Positions 51,047 to 59,335 of a stretch of 64,000 bases of DNA are shown piece by piece. How positions within the stretch are numbered: the stretch's first letter is position 1; each line of letters begins with the position of its first letter. A program made the translations under genes and the position numbers. The notes under the pieces are model-generated. The model was not told the DNA's origin. It did not search any database and saw nothing but the letters and a program-made list of their open reading frames with translations. Origin of the DNA: Tepidibacillus_B infernus. GTDB lineage: Bacteria > Bacillota > Bacilli > Tepidibacillales > Tepidibacillaceae. The DNA lies in assembly GCF_048898065.1 (NCBI RefSeq), contig NZ_JBLWFI010000002.1, positions 124,001 through 188,000 of the forward strand, read 5' to 3'.

Positions 51047-52230
51047 TCTGCTGTTTTCATTCTCCGAGCAACTCCCATAGCTAAAAGAATAAACACAAAG
51101 GTAGCAATAATAACACCCTTCCAACCAAAGGGTTGCCAAATATAGCCTAAAAGAGTACTACCAATACTTGCCCCTAAATAATAGGATAAGAGATACAAGG
51201 CTGAAGCACTTGCTTTAGCTTTTTTTGCGTGATGACTTACCCAACTACTTGAGGCTGCATGAGTAAAGAAAAAGCCAAAAACAAGAACGACAAGACCAAT
51301 TAAGATCAGAGGTAATTGTGGGAAAAGCATAAGCACAAGCCCAATAAAGATGATCACTAAACCAAGAAAGATCCGAACAGGAATCGTCAGCTTTCCTTCC
51401 AATTTTCCTGAATAGGTTGAGCTAAATGTCCCTGCAAGATAAGAGATAAACAAAAATCCAATGACTGTTGTTGAAAGAAAATAAGGAGCCTGACTTAAAT
51501 AAAATCCAATATAGTTAAAAACACCCATAAAAATAAAATAAATAATACCAGCTATATAATAAGCTTGGCGAAGAATTGGATTTTGCCAATGGGAAATAAG
51601 TTCTTTCATTGCCTCATTGATTAAAAAGGGCTTTCGTTGAAAATGATTAGAATCGGGGAGAAATATTAGAAATAATATAAAACTAATGAGACCTATCATA
51701 CCCATAACTAGATAAGAATATCTCCATCCCCAAAGGTCAGCGATAAACCCACTGATTATTCTTCCGCCCATTCCTCCAATCGTATTGCCACTGATATAAA
51801 TACCAATTACTGCACTAATACTTAGATGGTCAAATTCCTCGCCAATATAAGCATAAGCAATGGCAGGTAAACTGGCCAAAAAGATTCCCTGCACCGCACG
51901 TAGGAATAATAACATGAAAAAGTTAGGTGCGAAGAAAATAAGAATGGATAAAATAGAAGATGCTATTAATCCGAAAGACATGATATTTTTACGCCCCATA
52001 GCATCAGAAATCGGTCCAAATACTAAAAGGAAAACACTTAGTGTTAAAATTGTAAGCGAAATAGATAAGCTAGCTGTTGCAGGTGACACACCGAATTCTC
52101 TAGAAAATAAAGGGAGAAGTGGTTGTGACATATGAAGATTTGAAAAAATAAGAAAGGCACCTATACTTAATGCAAAAGTTGCCTTCCAGAAACCAGGGGC
52201 TCCCATCTGTAAATACTGCTGTCTATCCAT
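50992..52230 (-). CDS. MFS transporter, YnfM-like
   Basis: 412 residues, twelve membrane helices. Motif A between helices 2 and 3 is VFGPISDAMGRKNIMSFGLI; AVQGIFLASLPAIAYAYIGE, then GNTIGGMGGRIISGFIADLW are typical of the YnfM/YwfA efflux group. Likely exports small molecules with protons. It follows the TetR gene by 100 bases on the same strand. A fall in membrane-helix content after residue 395 leaves a Ser/Thr-rich tail. Confidence 0.85.
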   Translation of the reverse strand: MDRQQYLQMGAPGFWKATFALSIGAFLIFSNLHMSQPLLPLFSREFGVSPATASLSISLTILTLSVFLLVFGPISDAMGRKNIMSFGLIASSILSILIFFAPNFFMLLFLRAVQGIFLASLPAIAYAYIGEEFDHLSISAVIGIYISGNTIGGMGGRIISGFIADLWGWRYSYLVMGMIGLISFILFLIFLPDSNHFQRKPFLINEAMKELISHWQNPILRQAYYIAGIIYFIFMGVFNYIGFYLSQAPYFLSTTVIGFLFISYLAGTFSSTYSGKLEGKLTIPVRIFLGLVIIFIGLVLMLFPQLPLILIGLVVLVFGFFFTHAASSSWVSHHAKKAKASASALYLLSYYLGASIGSTLLGYIWQPFGWKGVIIATFVFILLAMGVARRMKTADYLSQSHCSTNSSTTFSK

Positions 52231-52330
52231 GATCCGTTCAACTCCTTATAGTATTATTATAGAAGGAATCAAGTAAAAGATAAACAAAACATTTGAATAT
52301 TATAATAAACTAAATTAACCCCTGCTAATG

Positions 52331-52993
52331 TTAATATCGTTCATTGTTCTCTACTCCTATTACCATCCTTGTTATTTCCTCTTGTTTTTCATTTTTAATA
52401 ATTCCCTTAAATAGAAGAGTAAAGGCGGAATTGAAAACTTCATGAAAGGGGATCTTGTGCGTATTAAGGAATTGTGGATGGATGATCTGTTCGATAATGG
52501 CAAATAGCATTTTCGAAATCACTTTGGTGTTGATCTCTTCCCGAATATATTCTTCCTTTTCGTTCTCTAATAAGTTTGCAATTTGATTTAGAAGATCATG
52601 CCGAAAGCCATCAATCGTCTGCCAAACCTCCGGATAAAGGGATGGCAACTCTTCAATGATTGAAGGACTAATGGGAAAGAAAGGAGTTTCTTCTTCGTTT
52701 AAAGAGTAGTTGGTTTGTGGCCTTATCATTTTCTTAAACTGTTGGAAAATTCGAAGCAAAATGACCATCGGTGGCACTTTTTCCCGAAGTCCTTTTTCAA
52801 ATATTCCAAAAAAGACCTGACGATTAGACATAAAAATTTGTAAAAGTAAATCTTCTTTGTTTCTAAAATACTTATAGAAGGTTTTTTTTGAAATTTTTAA
52901 TTCCTGACAGATTTGTTCAATGGCCGTATTTTTTATTCCTTGTTGAATAAAAAATTCCCATGCTTTGATTTTAATCTTTTTTGAATAATCCAA
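52331..52993 (-). CDS. TetR/AcrR-family repressor
   Basis: 220 residues, RBS GAGATAGGGGGG. N-terminal helix-turn-helix: AWEFFIQQGIKNTAIEQICQ, ELKISKKTFYKYFRNKEDLL. The ligand-binding helical domain is unassigned. It is the last gene of the hlyD-ATPase-permease operon and probably represses it through the inverted repeat 56173-56200. Confidence 0.88.
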   Translation of the reverse strand: MDYSKKIKIKAWEFFIQQGIKNTAIEQICQELKISKKTFYKYFRNKEDLLLQIFMSNRQVFFGIFEKGLREKVPPMVILLRIFQQFKKMIRPQTNYSLNEEETPFFPISPSIIEELPSLYPEVWQTIDGFRHDLLNQIANLLENEKEEYIREEINTKVISKMLFAIIEQIIHPQFLNTHKIPFHEVFNSAFTLLFKGIIKNEKQEEITRMVIGVENNERY

Positions 52994-53020
52994 ATCATAC
53001 CCCCCTATCTCTTATCTATT

Positions 53021-54175
53021 TTATTCGATTTTCTTACGGAATTTAAGGATTGCAACAGTACAAATGAAAATGGCAAAAATAGATAGAATAAGCGTTTCTT
53101 TCCAAAGATATTCCAATCCAATCCCCTTTAAAAAAATACCACGAAGGATCTCTAGAAAATAAGTTAAAGGGATCACACCGCCAATCCATTGGATCACTAC
53201 AGGCATTGTTTCTCGAGGGAAAATAAAACCAGATAGCAATACACTAGGTAAAATAAATGCAAAAGAAATTTGCATAGCTTGTAATTGGGTTTTGGAAATG
53301 GTTGAGATTAGCATACCAATCGCTAAGGTTGTGGTCAAAAATAGTAAGCTTAATCCGATCAAAAGTAGAACACTTCCTTTGACAGGAACACCGAACCAAT
53401 AGACCCCTGTTGCTAAGACGATGCTAAAGGAGAAAATCCCAATCCCTACATAGGGAAGTAGCTTGCCGATAATTAGCTCTAAAGGACGAATTGGCGTTAC
53501 GACCAATTGTTCCATGGTCCCTCGTTCCTTTTCTCTGACTAGAGAAAAAGCGGTTAGAATGGCTATGACATTTTGCATGATCAGGCCAATTAAGGCAGGG
53601 ATGTTAAAAATCAGGCTTTCCATATTGGGATTATATAAAACTCTTGGAAGTAATTCGATTGGTTGATTGATCCTTAAACCACCCTGTTTTTCCAAAAAGC
53701 TTTGTTGAATTACAAGGTCTTTATACTGTATAACCAGTTGAGCATTACTTAAAGCGGTTCTTGCTGCATTAGGCTCTGAACCATCAATCAACATCTGAAC
53801 CTTTGCTGTTTGTTTTTGGTCAAGGGAATGACTGTAATCAGGTGGTATTACTAAACCGGCTCTAATCTTTCCTTGATCCATTAGATCTTGTAATTCTTTA
53901 TAGCTATTCACATTCCAATTGATATCGTAATAGGTCGTATTGACAAGTTCTTGAATCAGCTGTCTACTTTGCTGACTTTTATCTTGATCCCATACAGCAG
54001 TGGAGATATGATCTACATCTGTGTTGACTGCATAACCAAATAATAAGAGCATGAAGAGCGGCATCATGATAGCAATAACTAAGCTTGGTGGATCCCTTCG
54101 GATTTGTAACATTTCTTTTTTTATAATTGCCATAAATCTAGAAAAGCTAAATCGTTTAAGATTCATTTGTTGCAT
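53021..54175 (-). CDS. ABC-2 type exporter permease
   Basis: 384 residues: one N-terminal helix (PSLVIAIMMPLFMLLLFGYA), a large extracytoplasmic domain (about 45-185), then five helices with the ABC2 signature LVREKERGTMEQLVVTPIRPLELIIGK (split by helices) and a C-terminal ILRGIFLKGIGLEYLWKETL. YbhR/YhhJ-like. It overlaps the ATPase gene by 20 bases. It should form the channel for drug or lipid export with the HlyD-like lipoprotein. Confidence 0.9.
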   Translation of the reverse strand: MQQMNLKRFSFSRFMAIIKKEMLQIRRDPPSLVIAIMMPLFMLLLFGYAVNTDVDHISTAVWDQDKSQQSRQLIQELVNTTYYDINWNVNSYKELQDLMDQGKIRAGLVIPPDYSHSLDQKQTAKVQMLIDGSEPNAARTALSNAQLVIQYKDLVIQQSFLEKQGGLRINQPIELLPRVLYNPNMESLIFNIPALIGLIMQNVIAILTAFSLVREKERGTMEQLVVTPIRPLELIIGKLLPYVGIGIFSFSIVLATGVYWFGVPVKGSVLLLIGLSLLFLTTTLAIGMLISTISKTQLQAMQISFAFILPSVLLSGFIFPRETMPVVIQWIGGVIPLTYFLEILRGIFLKGIGLEYLWKETLILSIFAIFICTVAILKFRKKIE

Positions 54176-54920
54176 GGTTCACCACTCCATTCTGCTGAGC
54201 CTTGTTGACAAGTTGAATAAATAAATCGTCTAAGCTTTCTAAGCCAGCTTGTTTCTTTAATTCACTGGGTTTGCCATGAACCAATAAATGGCCAAAATAG
54301 ATAAATCCGATATAATCACAAGTTTCTGCCTCATCCATGTAATGGGTACTAACAAGAATCGTAATTCCTTGGTTGGCCAATTGGTGAATGACATCCCAGA
54401 AGATTCTTCTTGATACGGGGTCAACACCAGCAGTGGGTTCATCGAGAATCAGAACATCAGGTTGATGTAGCATTGCACAAGCGAGGGCTAATCGTTGTTT
54501 CCAGCCACCAGATAATGAACCAGCTAATTGTTTTTCTCTCCCTGTCAAACCAGCCATTTCGATTAATTCAGTCTTTCTTTTTTTTGCCGTTTCTCCATAG
54601 ATTCCATAAATACCAGCATAAAAATCAAGGTTTTCAATGACTGTTAATTCTTCATAAAGACTAAATTTTTGTGACATATATCCAATCCGATGCTTAATCC
54701 GTTCCGTGTCCTTAATGATATCATAGCCAAGAACCGTTCCATGTCCAGATGTTGGGGTAATTAGTCCGCATAGCATTCGAATAGTTGTTGATTTTCCAGA
54801 GCCGTTTGGACCAAGAAAGCCATAGATCGAACCTTTAGGAATTTCCATACTGACTTGATTGACAGCAGTTAAGGAACCAAACTTTTTGGTAAGTTGGGTA
54901 CAAGAAATGGCAATTTCCAT
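54156..54920 (-). CDS. ABC exporter ATP-binding subunit
   Basis: 254 residues. Walker A GFLGPNGSGKSTTIRML, signature SLSGGWKQRLALACAML, Walker B VLILDEPTAGVDP and switch His VSTHYMDEAETC. The stop of the hlyD-like gene and the start of this gene share one base (TAATG-type junction). Energises the ABC-2 permease encoded next. Confidence 0.93.
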   Translation of the reverse strand: MEIAISCTQLTKKFGSLTAVNQVSMEIPKGSIYGFLGPNGSGKSTTIRMLCGLITPTSGHGTVLGYDIIKDTERIKHRIGYMSQKFSLYEELTVIENLDFYAGIYGIYGETAKKRKTELIEMAGLTGREKQLAGSLSGGWKQRLALACAMLHQPDVLILDEPTAGVDPVSRRIFWDVIHQLANQGITILVSTHYMDEAETCDYIGFIYFGHLLVHGKPSELKKQAGLESLDDLFIQLVNKAQQNGVVNHATNES

Positions 54921-56107
54921 TATAGATCCTCCTCTGACTGGAAGGTAATATCTGCAGGCATTCCTGGTTTTAATTGATCAAACCCATTGGTCGTTTCAAT
55001 CGTTACAGCGAAAACCATTTTCGTCCGTTCATCAGGTGTTTGCACATTTTTAGGAGTGAATTCAGCTTTATCTGAGATATGGACGATTTTTCCTTCATAG
55101 GATTGGTCAGGAAATGCATCAACCTTGATTGCAACCTTTTGCCCAATTTTGACTTGATTGAGATTGGTTTCAGGTACATAGACCTTAATATTTAATTTTT
55201 TTGGATTTAAAAGGGTAAATATTTGCGAGTTAGGCTTTAGGATTTCTCCTTGAGAAACATTTTTTCTTAAAACGATTCCATCAATTGGAGAATTAATCGT
55301 GGCCTTTTCCAGTTGAATGAGAACTTGTTCTTTTTTGGCGATAGCTTGCTGCCAAAGTTGGTATAAACGCGAAACCGTGTAAGATGATGCTCCTTCTTGT
55401 TGTAAGCTTAACTTAGCTTCAGCAATTTTCTTCTTAGCTTCAACAGCTTGAAGCTGAACCTGTAAAGCTTCTTTATCCTTTTGCTCAGCTAAATATTGAG
55501 CTTTGATTGAAATAAGTTGATCATTTAAGGTATTAACCTTCGCTTCCGCCTGATTGACGATCTCCTGTTGGGCTTTAAGCTGGTCTTCAGATATCGCTCC
55601 TTGTTGAAAAAGGGAGGTTTTTTTTTGTAATTGTTCTTTTTGATAGGCAAGTGTTTTTTGGGCAGCAGCTAAGGAATGGGAGGTTTGTTGGATCTGGGAT
55701 TCATTTATTTTTAAGAGATCGTCTGCTTTTTTGGTTTGGATCTTGAGCTGTTCCATTTCTGAATCGATCTGTTCTAAGTTGGCAAGAGTTTGTTTAATTT
55801 CTTGGTCCCTTGCACCTGCTTTTGCTTCATCCAAAGAGGCCTTTGCTGCCGCGACTCCTGCTTCTGCCTCCTTTAATTGTGCTTTTAAAATGCGATCATC
55901 AATTGTAGCTAAAGTTTGATCTTTTTTAACACTTGTTCCCTCATCAACTGATAATGTCTTGATCTGCCCACCTAGTTCTGCTAATACAGGAATTTCTTCG
56001 CCTTCAATAGTACCTGAGTAGATATTTTGATTAGTGGAGCAACCTACTAATAATAACAATGAAACAAATAGAAAGCTTAGGAATATCCGAACATTCTTTT
56101 TTCCCAT
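54920..56107 (-). CDS. HlyD-family periplasmic-adaptor-like lipoprotein
   Basis: 395 residues, RBS CGAGGAGGAAG. Lipobox LLLVGC at about residue 23 makes it a membrane-anchored lipoprotein. Biotinyl-lipoyl half motifs (EIPVLAELGGQIKTLSVDEG and ATINSPIDGIVLRKNVSQGE) flank a long coiled coil (about 75-255, many A/E/K/Q), and a beta-barrel follows. YbhG-like. First gene of the exporter operon under the TetR-type operator. Confidence 0.9.
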   Translation of the reverse strand: MGKKNVRIFLSFLFVSLLLLVGCSTNQNIYSGTIEGEEIPVLAELGGQIKTLSVDEGTSVKKDQTLATIDDRILKAQLKEAEAGVAAAKASLDEAKAGARDQEIKQTLANLEQIDSEMEQLKIQTKKADDLLKINESQIQQTSHSLAAAQKTLAYQKEQLQKKTSLFQQGAISEDQLKAQQEIVNQAEAKVNTLNDQLISIKAQYLAEQKDKEALQVQLQAVEAKKKIAEAKLSLQQEGASSYTVSRLYQLWQQAIAKKEQVLIQLEKATINSPIDGIVLRKNVSQGEILKPNSQIFTLLNPKKLNIKVYVPETNLNQVKIGQKVAIKVDAFPDQSYEGKIVHISDKAEFTPKNVQTPDERTKMVFAVTIETTNGFDQLKPGMPADITFQSEEDL

Positions 56108-56160
56108 GGTTCTTCCTCCTCGAATTGTAACATTTGACGTACATTTTTCTTTCTATCTTT

Positions 56161-56200
56161 AATTTACGCAATGGAAACGAATATGTCAATAATCGTTTCC
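56161..56200 (-). promoter_or_regulatory. Promoter and TetR-type operator of the exporter operon
   Basis: GGAAACGA (56173-56180) and TCGTTTCC (56193-56200) form a perfect inverted repeat spaced by 12 bases. On the minus strand the -35 box TTGACA (56184-56189) lies inside it and TAAATT (56161-56166) stands 17 bases downstream as -10. A repressor bound here would cover the -35 box. The neighbouring TetR gene is the likely owner. Confidence 0.75.
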
Positions 56201-56328
56201 AAGAAAATAATAGAAAAGAAGCACGTTATTGAGAAGGAGGATTCTGTTATAAGATATTTAAGGTTATATATAGCGGGAAATAACTCGTTATGAATAATGT
56301 TATGTTTTTTTATCTTCTTTTAATTTCC

Positions 56329-56360
56329 AAAAAAAGCACTGCTTTTTAGGCAGTGCTTAG
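56329..56360 (-). terminator. Intrinsic terminator of dps
   Basis: On the minus strand AAGCACTGC and GCAGTGCTT pair around a short loop and are followed by TTTTTGG. It begins about five bases after the dps stop. Confidence 0.85.
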
Positions 56361-56365
56361 AGAAA

Positions 56366-56824
56366 TTATTTACCCAAGAATGCATTTAGCATCCACAGAT
56401 GTTTTTCTAGACTTTTGGTTATACCAATTAACATGTCTGCAGTAGCATCATCCTTTAGATTGTCTGCGATTTCGATCGCTTGCTTTACTTCTTGAATGAT
56501 TGTACTAAAATCATTAGCGATATTTTGCACCATTTGCTGCGCAGTTTCATTACCCGATGCTTCAGTAATAGAACTCTGTTGTAAAAAATCCTTCATCATT
56601 GCAAGCGGTTTTTCCTTTAATGTCAACAACCGCTCCGCAAGTTCATCAATGTAAGTTGCCACTTCAGTGTAGAATTCCTCGAACTTGGTATGTAATTCGT
56701 AAAAGTGATCACCTTTTACGAACCAATGATAATGGTGCAGTTTCACATATAAAACACTAAAATTGGCAATTTGCTTGTTTAAGCTGTCAGTTAAAGTGAC
56801 AGGAGTAGCTGTCGTTTGAGACAT
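56366..56824 (-). CDS. dps: Dps / ferritin-like DNA-binding protein
   Basis: 152 residues from ATG 56824 behind AGAAAGGTTGG; in-frame ATGs further up are not preceded by an RBS. The ferroxidase site at the dimer interface is visible: H in VKLHHYHWFVKGDHFYELHT, D/E in FEEFYTEVATYIDELAERLL. Dps dodecamers store iron using peroxide and protect DNA. No clear PerR box in the upstream DNA. Confidence 0.92.
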   Translation of the reverse strand: MSQTTATPVTLTDSLNKQIANFSVLYVKLHHYHWFVKGDHFYELHTKFEEFYTEVATYIDELAERLLTLKEKPLAMMKDFLQQSSITEASGNETAQQMVQNIANDFSTIIQEVKQAIEIADNLKDDATADMLIGITKSLEKHLWMLNAFLGK

Positions 56825-57096
56825 TGATTTTACCAACCTTTCTAGAAAAAATGAGTTGTACATTAATAACATTCCCAAACCCGGATACTTTTATGTTTTA
56901 CTTCCCCAACTTGGATTTTTCTTTTAATCACATACGATTAAGACGGTTGACTAATTTACCAAATAACTTCACTAGCAGCCATTGTTTCTCTTTTGATCTT
57001 TCTTATCGAATCGAGTTATGGTTTTTTATCCTATTTTTACGGCAGTCTTTTTTTAAAGATTAAGAAAGTATAACTTTCTTCCATTTGTCATTTAGG
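56825..57096. other. Intergenic region between dps and the MITE-like element
   Basis: About 270 AT-rich bases without a supported gene. It contains the dps promoter on the minus strand, not precisely placed. Confidence 0.3.
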
Positions 57097-57253
57097 GGTT
57101 TGTATATTCCATAAGCTGCGACATAGCGTGACTAGCAGCTTTAGCTGTGTAGCACGACTTGTACACTTTGTGTGCCTTCAGAAGTGCCCTTCTCTCCGTA
57201 ATCTTTATTCATAGAAGGGCACGGATGACGGAGCGCGATGGAATATACAAACC
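57097..57253. repeat. 157-bp MITE-like element with perfect 16-bp terminal inverted repeats
   Basis: GGTTTGTATATTCCAT (57097-57112) and ATGGAATATACAAACC (57238-57253) are exact inverted repeats. Inside, GTGCCCTTCT pairs with AGAAGGGCAC and CTAGCAGCTTTAGCTG forms a small hairpin. No gene. A partial copy of the right end (CACGGA, GGAGCGC, GGAATATACAAAC) occurs at 62578-62610. Small size, inverted ends and recurrence fit a non-autonomous element or a mobile hairpin. Confidence 0.75.
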
Positions 57254-57324
57254 TTTTCTTATAGAGAAAAAAGAAGATCTCTGATATAATCCTTACAAAA
57301 ATATACGAGGAGAGGAGTAAGGAC

Positions 57325-58500
57325 ATGCTAAAACTAATTAAAAATGGTAAAGTTTATGCACCAGATTATCTTGAACAGAAGGATATCTTACTTATTGGTG
57401 ATAAGATTGGTTATATTGCAGAACAGATAGATGAACCTAAGAATTTTGTAGATATTGAAGTGATTGATGCAAGTGGTAAATTAGTTGTTCCAGGTTTTAT
57501 TGATTCCCATGTACATATTCTTGGTGGAGGTGGTGAAGGAGGGTTTAAAACAAGAACCCCTGAAATTCAACTCACAGATTTGACAAGAGGGGGCGTAACC
57601 ACTGTTGTTGGTTGTTTAGGGACCGATGGTACTACTCGAAGCATGGCAGGATTATTAGCCAAAGCAAGGGGATTAGAAGAAGAAGGGATCACCACTTTTA
57701 TCTATACAGGAAACTATGCAGTTCCTGTTCGAACGATAACAGGGAATATTCAGGATGATATCATCATGATTGATAAAGTGATTGGAGTTGGAGAAATCGC
57801 CATTTCTGATCATCGGTCTGCCCAACCTACTGTTCAAGAGATTACAAGAATTGCTGCAGAGGCAAGAGTAGGGGGAATCTTGTCAGGAAAAGCAGGGATC
57901 GTTAATATCCACGTTGGTAGTGGTTCTAGAAAAGTGGATTTTCTTCTGGATATTGCAGAAAATACGGAGATTCCAATTAAACAATTTGTGCCCACTCATA
58001 TGAATAGAAATCAGGAATTATTTGAGCAAGCCATCTACTATGCGAAAAAGGGAGGAATTGTGGATTTTACCACAAGCTCAGTCAAAAAAGGCACTGATCA
58101 TGGCGAGGTCAAATCTAGCAAAGCGTTAAAAAAAATGCTAGACGAAAACATTGCCATCAATCAAATTACTTTTACCTCAGACGGGCAGGGAAGCCTCCCA
58201 GAGTTTGATGGAAATGGGAATTATCTAGGACTGGGAGTAGGAAAGGTCATTTCCTTATATCAAGAAGTGAGGGATGCAGTTTTAGATGAAGGAGTCGCAA
58301 TAGAAACTGCTATTCGAGTCATTACTTCTAACCCTGCAGATCTTTTAAAATTAAACGGAAAGGGTTATATTAAAGCACAATATGATGCTGATCTAGTATT
58401 GCTCAATCAAGATGATTTACAAATCGATACAGTCATCGCAAAAGGCCAAACCATGATCTTACATGGAGATATTTTAGTAAAAGGTACATTTGAAAAATAA
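57325..58500 (+). CDS. iadA: Isoaspartyl dipeptidase
   Basis: 391 residues, RBS GAGGAGAGGAG. Amidohydrolase-fold metal motif PGFIDSHVHILGGGGEGGFK, followed by RTPEIQLTDLTRGGVTTVVG and the active-site region VGEIAISDHRS, as in IadA. Later ligands are HVGSGS, PTHMNRN and the Asp in FTSDGQGSLP. It hydrolyses beta-aspartyl dipeptides from damaged proteins in the cytoplasm. Full length. Confidence 0.92.
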   Translation: MLKLIKNGKVYAPDYLEQKDILLIGDKIGYIAEQIDEPKNFVDIEVIDASGKLVVPGFIDSHVHILGGGGEGGFKTRTPEIQLTDLTRGGVTTVVGCLGTDGTTRSMAGLLAKARGLEEEGITTFIYTGNYAVPVRTITGNIQDDIIMIDKVIGVGEIAISDHRSAQPTVQEITRIAAEARVGGILSGKAGIVNIHVGSGSRKVDFLLDIAENTEIPIKQFVPTHMNRNQELFEQAIYYAKKGGIVDFTTSSVKKGTDHGEVKSSKALKKMLDENIAINQITFTSDGQGSLPEFDGNGNYLGLGVGKVISLYQEVRDAVLDEGVAIETAIRVITSNPADLLKLNGKGYIKAQYDADLVLLNQDDLQIDTVIAKGQTMILHGDILVKGTFEK

Positions 58501-58574
58501 AGATTTTAAGGATCCCTGCAAAAGTAATCGGAATAAGCTTCGAAGAAAGTTCGTCACTTTTGTGGGTAAGTTTT

Positions 58575-59297
58575 TTAAAAACGTATATATGGAGCTTGCC
58601 TACAGACACTTGGAATACTACGTTTTAATGCTCCGATCGTTTTGATTCCTCTCTCTTCTAATTGCTCCAAAAAGAACTGGAATAATAGTGCTGTCATTTT
58701 TGCATCTCCTAGGGCAGAATGACGATCAATGATTGGGATCTGATACTTTTCTAAGATGACATCAAAGTGATGAGAAGTCCAATCAGGATGTAGGTGATAG
58801 GATAGCATCATCGTGTCAATAATCGGATGTAGAAGGCGAGTATTTGCTCCTCTTTTTAATGCAACATCTAGAAAATGCAGATCGAAGTCAGCACAATGGG
58901 CGACTAAATACGTATTTTCAGCAAATCGTAAAAAATCAAGAGCAGCTTCGAGAATCTTAGGTTTGTCTTGTAACTCATGATTGTAAATCCCTGTTAACTC
59001 TTCAATTTCCTTTGGTACTTCACGTTCTGGGTTTACAAGACAATGAAAGAATTCCTTGATCTCGCCTTCTTTTAGTTTAACAGCGCCAATGGAGATGATT
59101 TTATCACCCGCGTAAGGAAAGAAACCAGTGGTTTCTGTATCAAATACGACAAACTCAATCGTTTTTAATTCATCATCAAGGTCGATAATTCGTTTTGTAC
59201 TTGAGGCTAATCTTCTGATTTCAGCAATGAGATCCTTATCATAGACTTTAGTATCAAACATTTCGCTTGTTTTTCTTCTTCTTTGTAAAAAGCCCAC
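58575..59297 (-). CDS. DnaQ-family 3'-5' exonuclease
   Basis: 240 residues. DEDDh motifs: D and E in VVFDTETTGFFPYAG, D in AHCADFDLHFLDVALK, H and D in IIDRHSALGDAKMTALLFQF. Homologous to the Pol III epsilon exonuclease domain but without polymerase. It follows the DUF294/CBS gene by 38 bases; this pair is a recurrent gene order, suggesting a shared nucleotide-related role. Confidence 0.9.
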   Translation of the reverse strand: MGFLQRRRKTSEMFDTKVYDKDLIAEIRRLASSTKRIIDLDDELKTIEFVVFDTETTGFFPYAGDKIISIGAVKLKEGEIKEFFHCLVNPEREVPKEIEELTGIYNHELQDKPKILEAALDFLRFAENTYLVAHCADFDLHFLDVALKRGANTRLLHPIIDTMMLSYHLHPDWTSHHFDVILEKYQIPIIDRHSALGDAKMTALLFQFFLEQLEERGIKTIGALKRSIPSVCRQAPYIRF

Positions 59298-59335
59298 CCT
59301 ATCATCTCCTTTACAGAAACTAGTTCAAATAAGGG

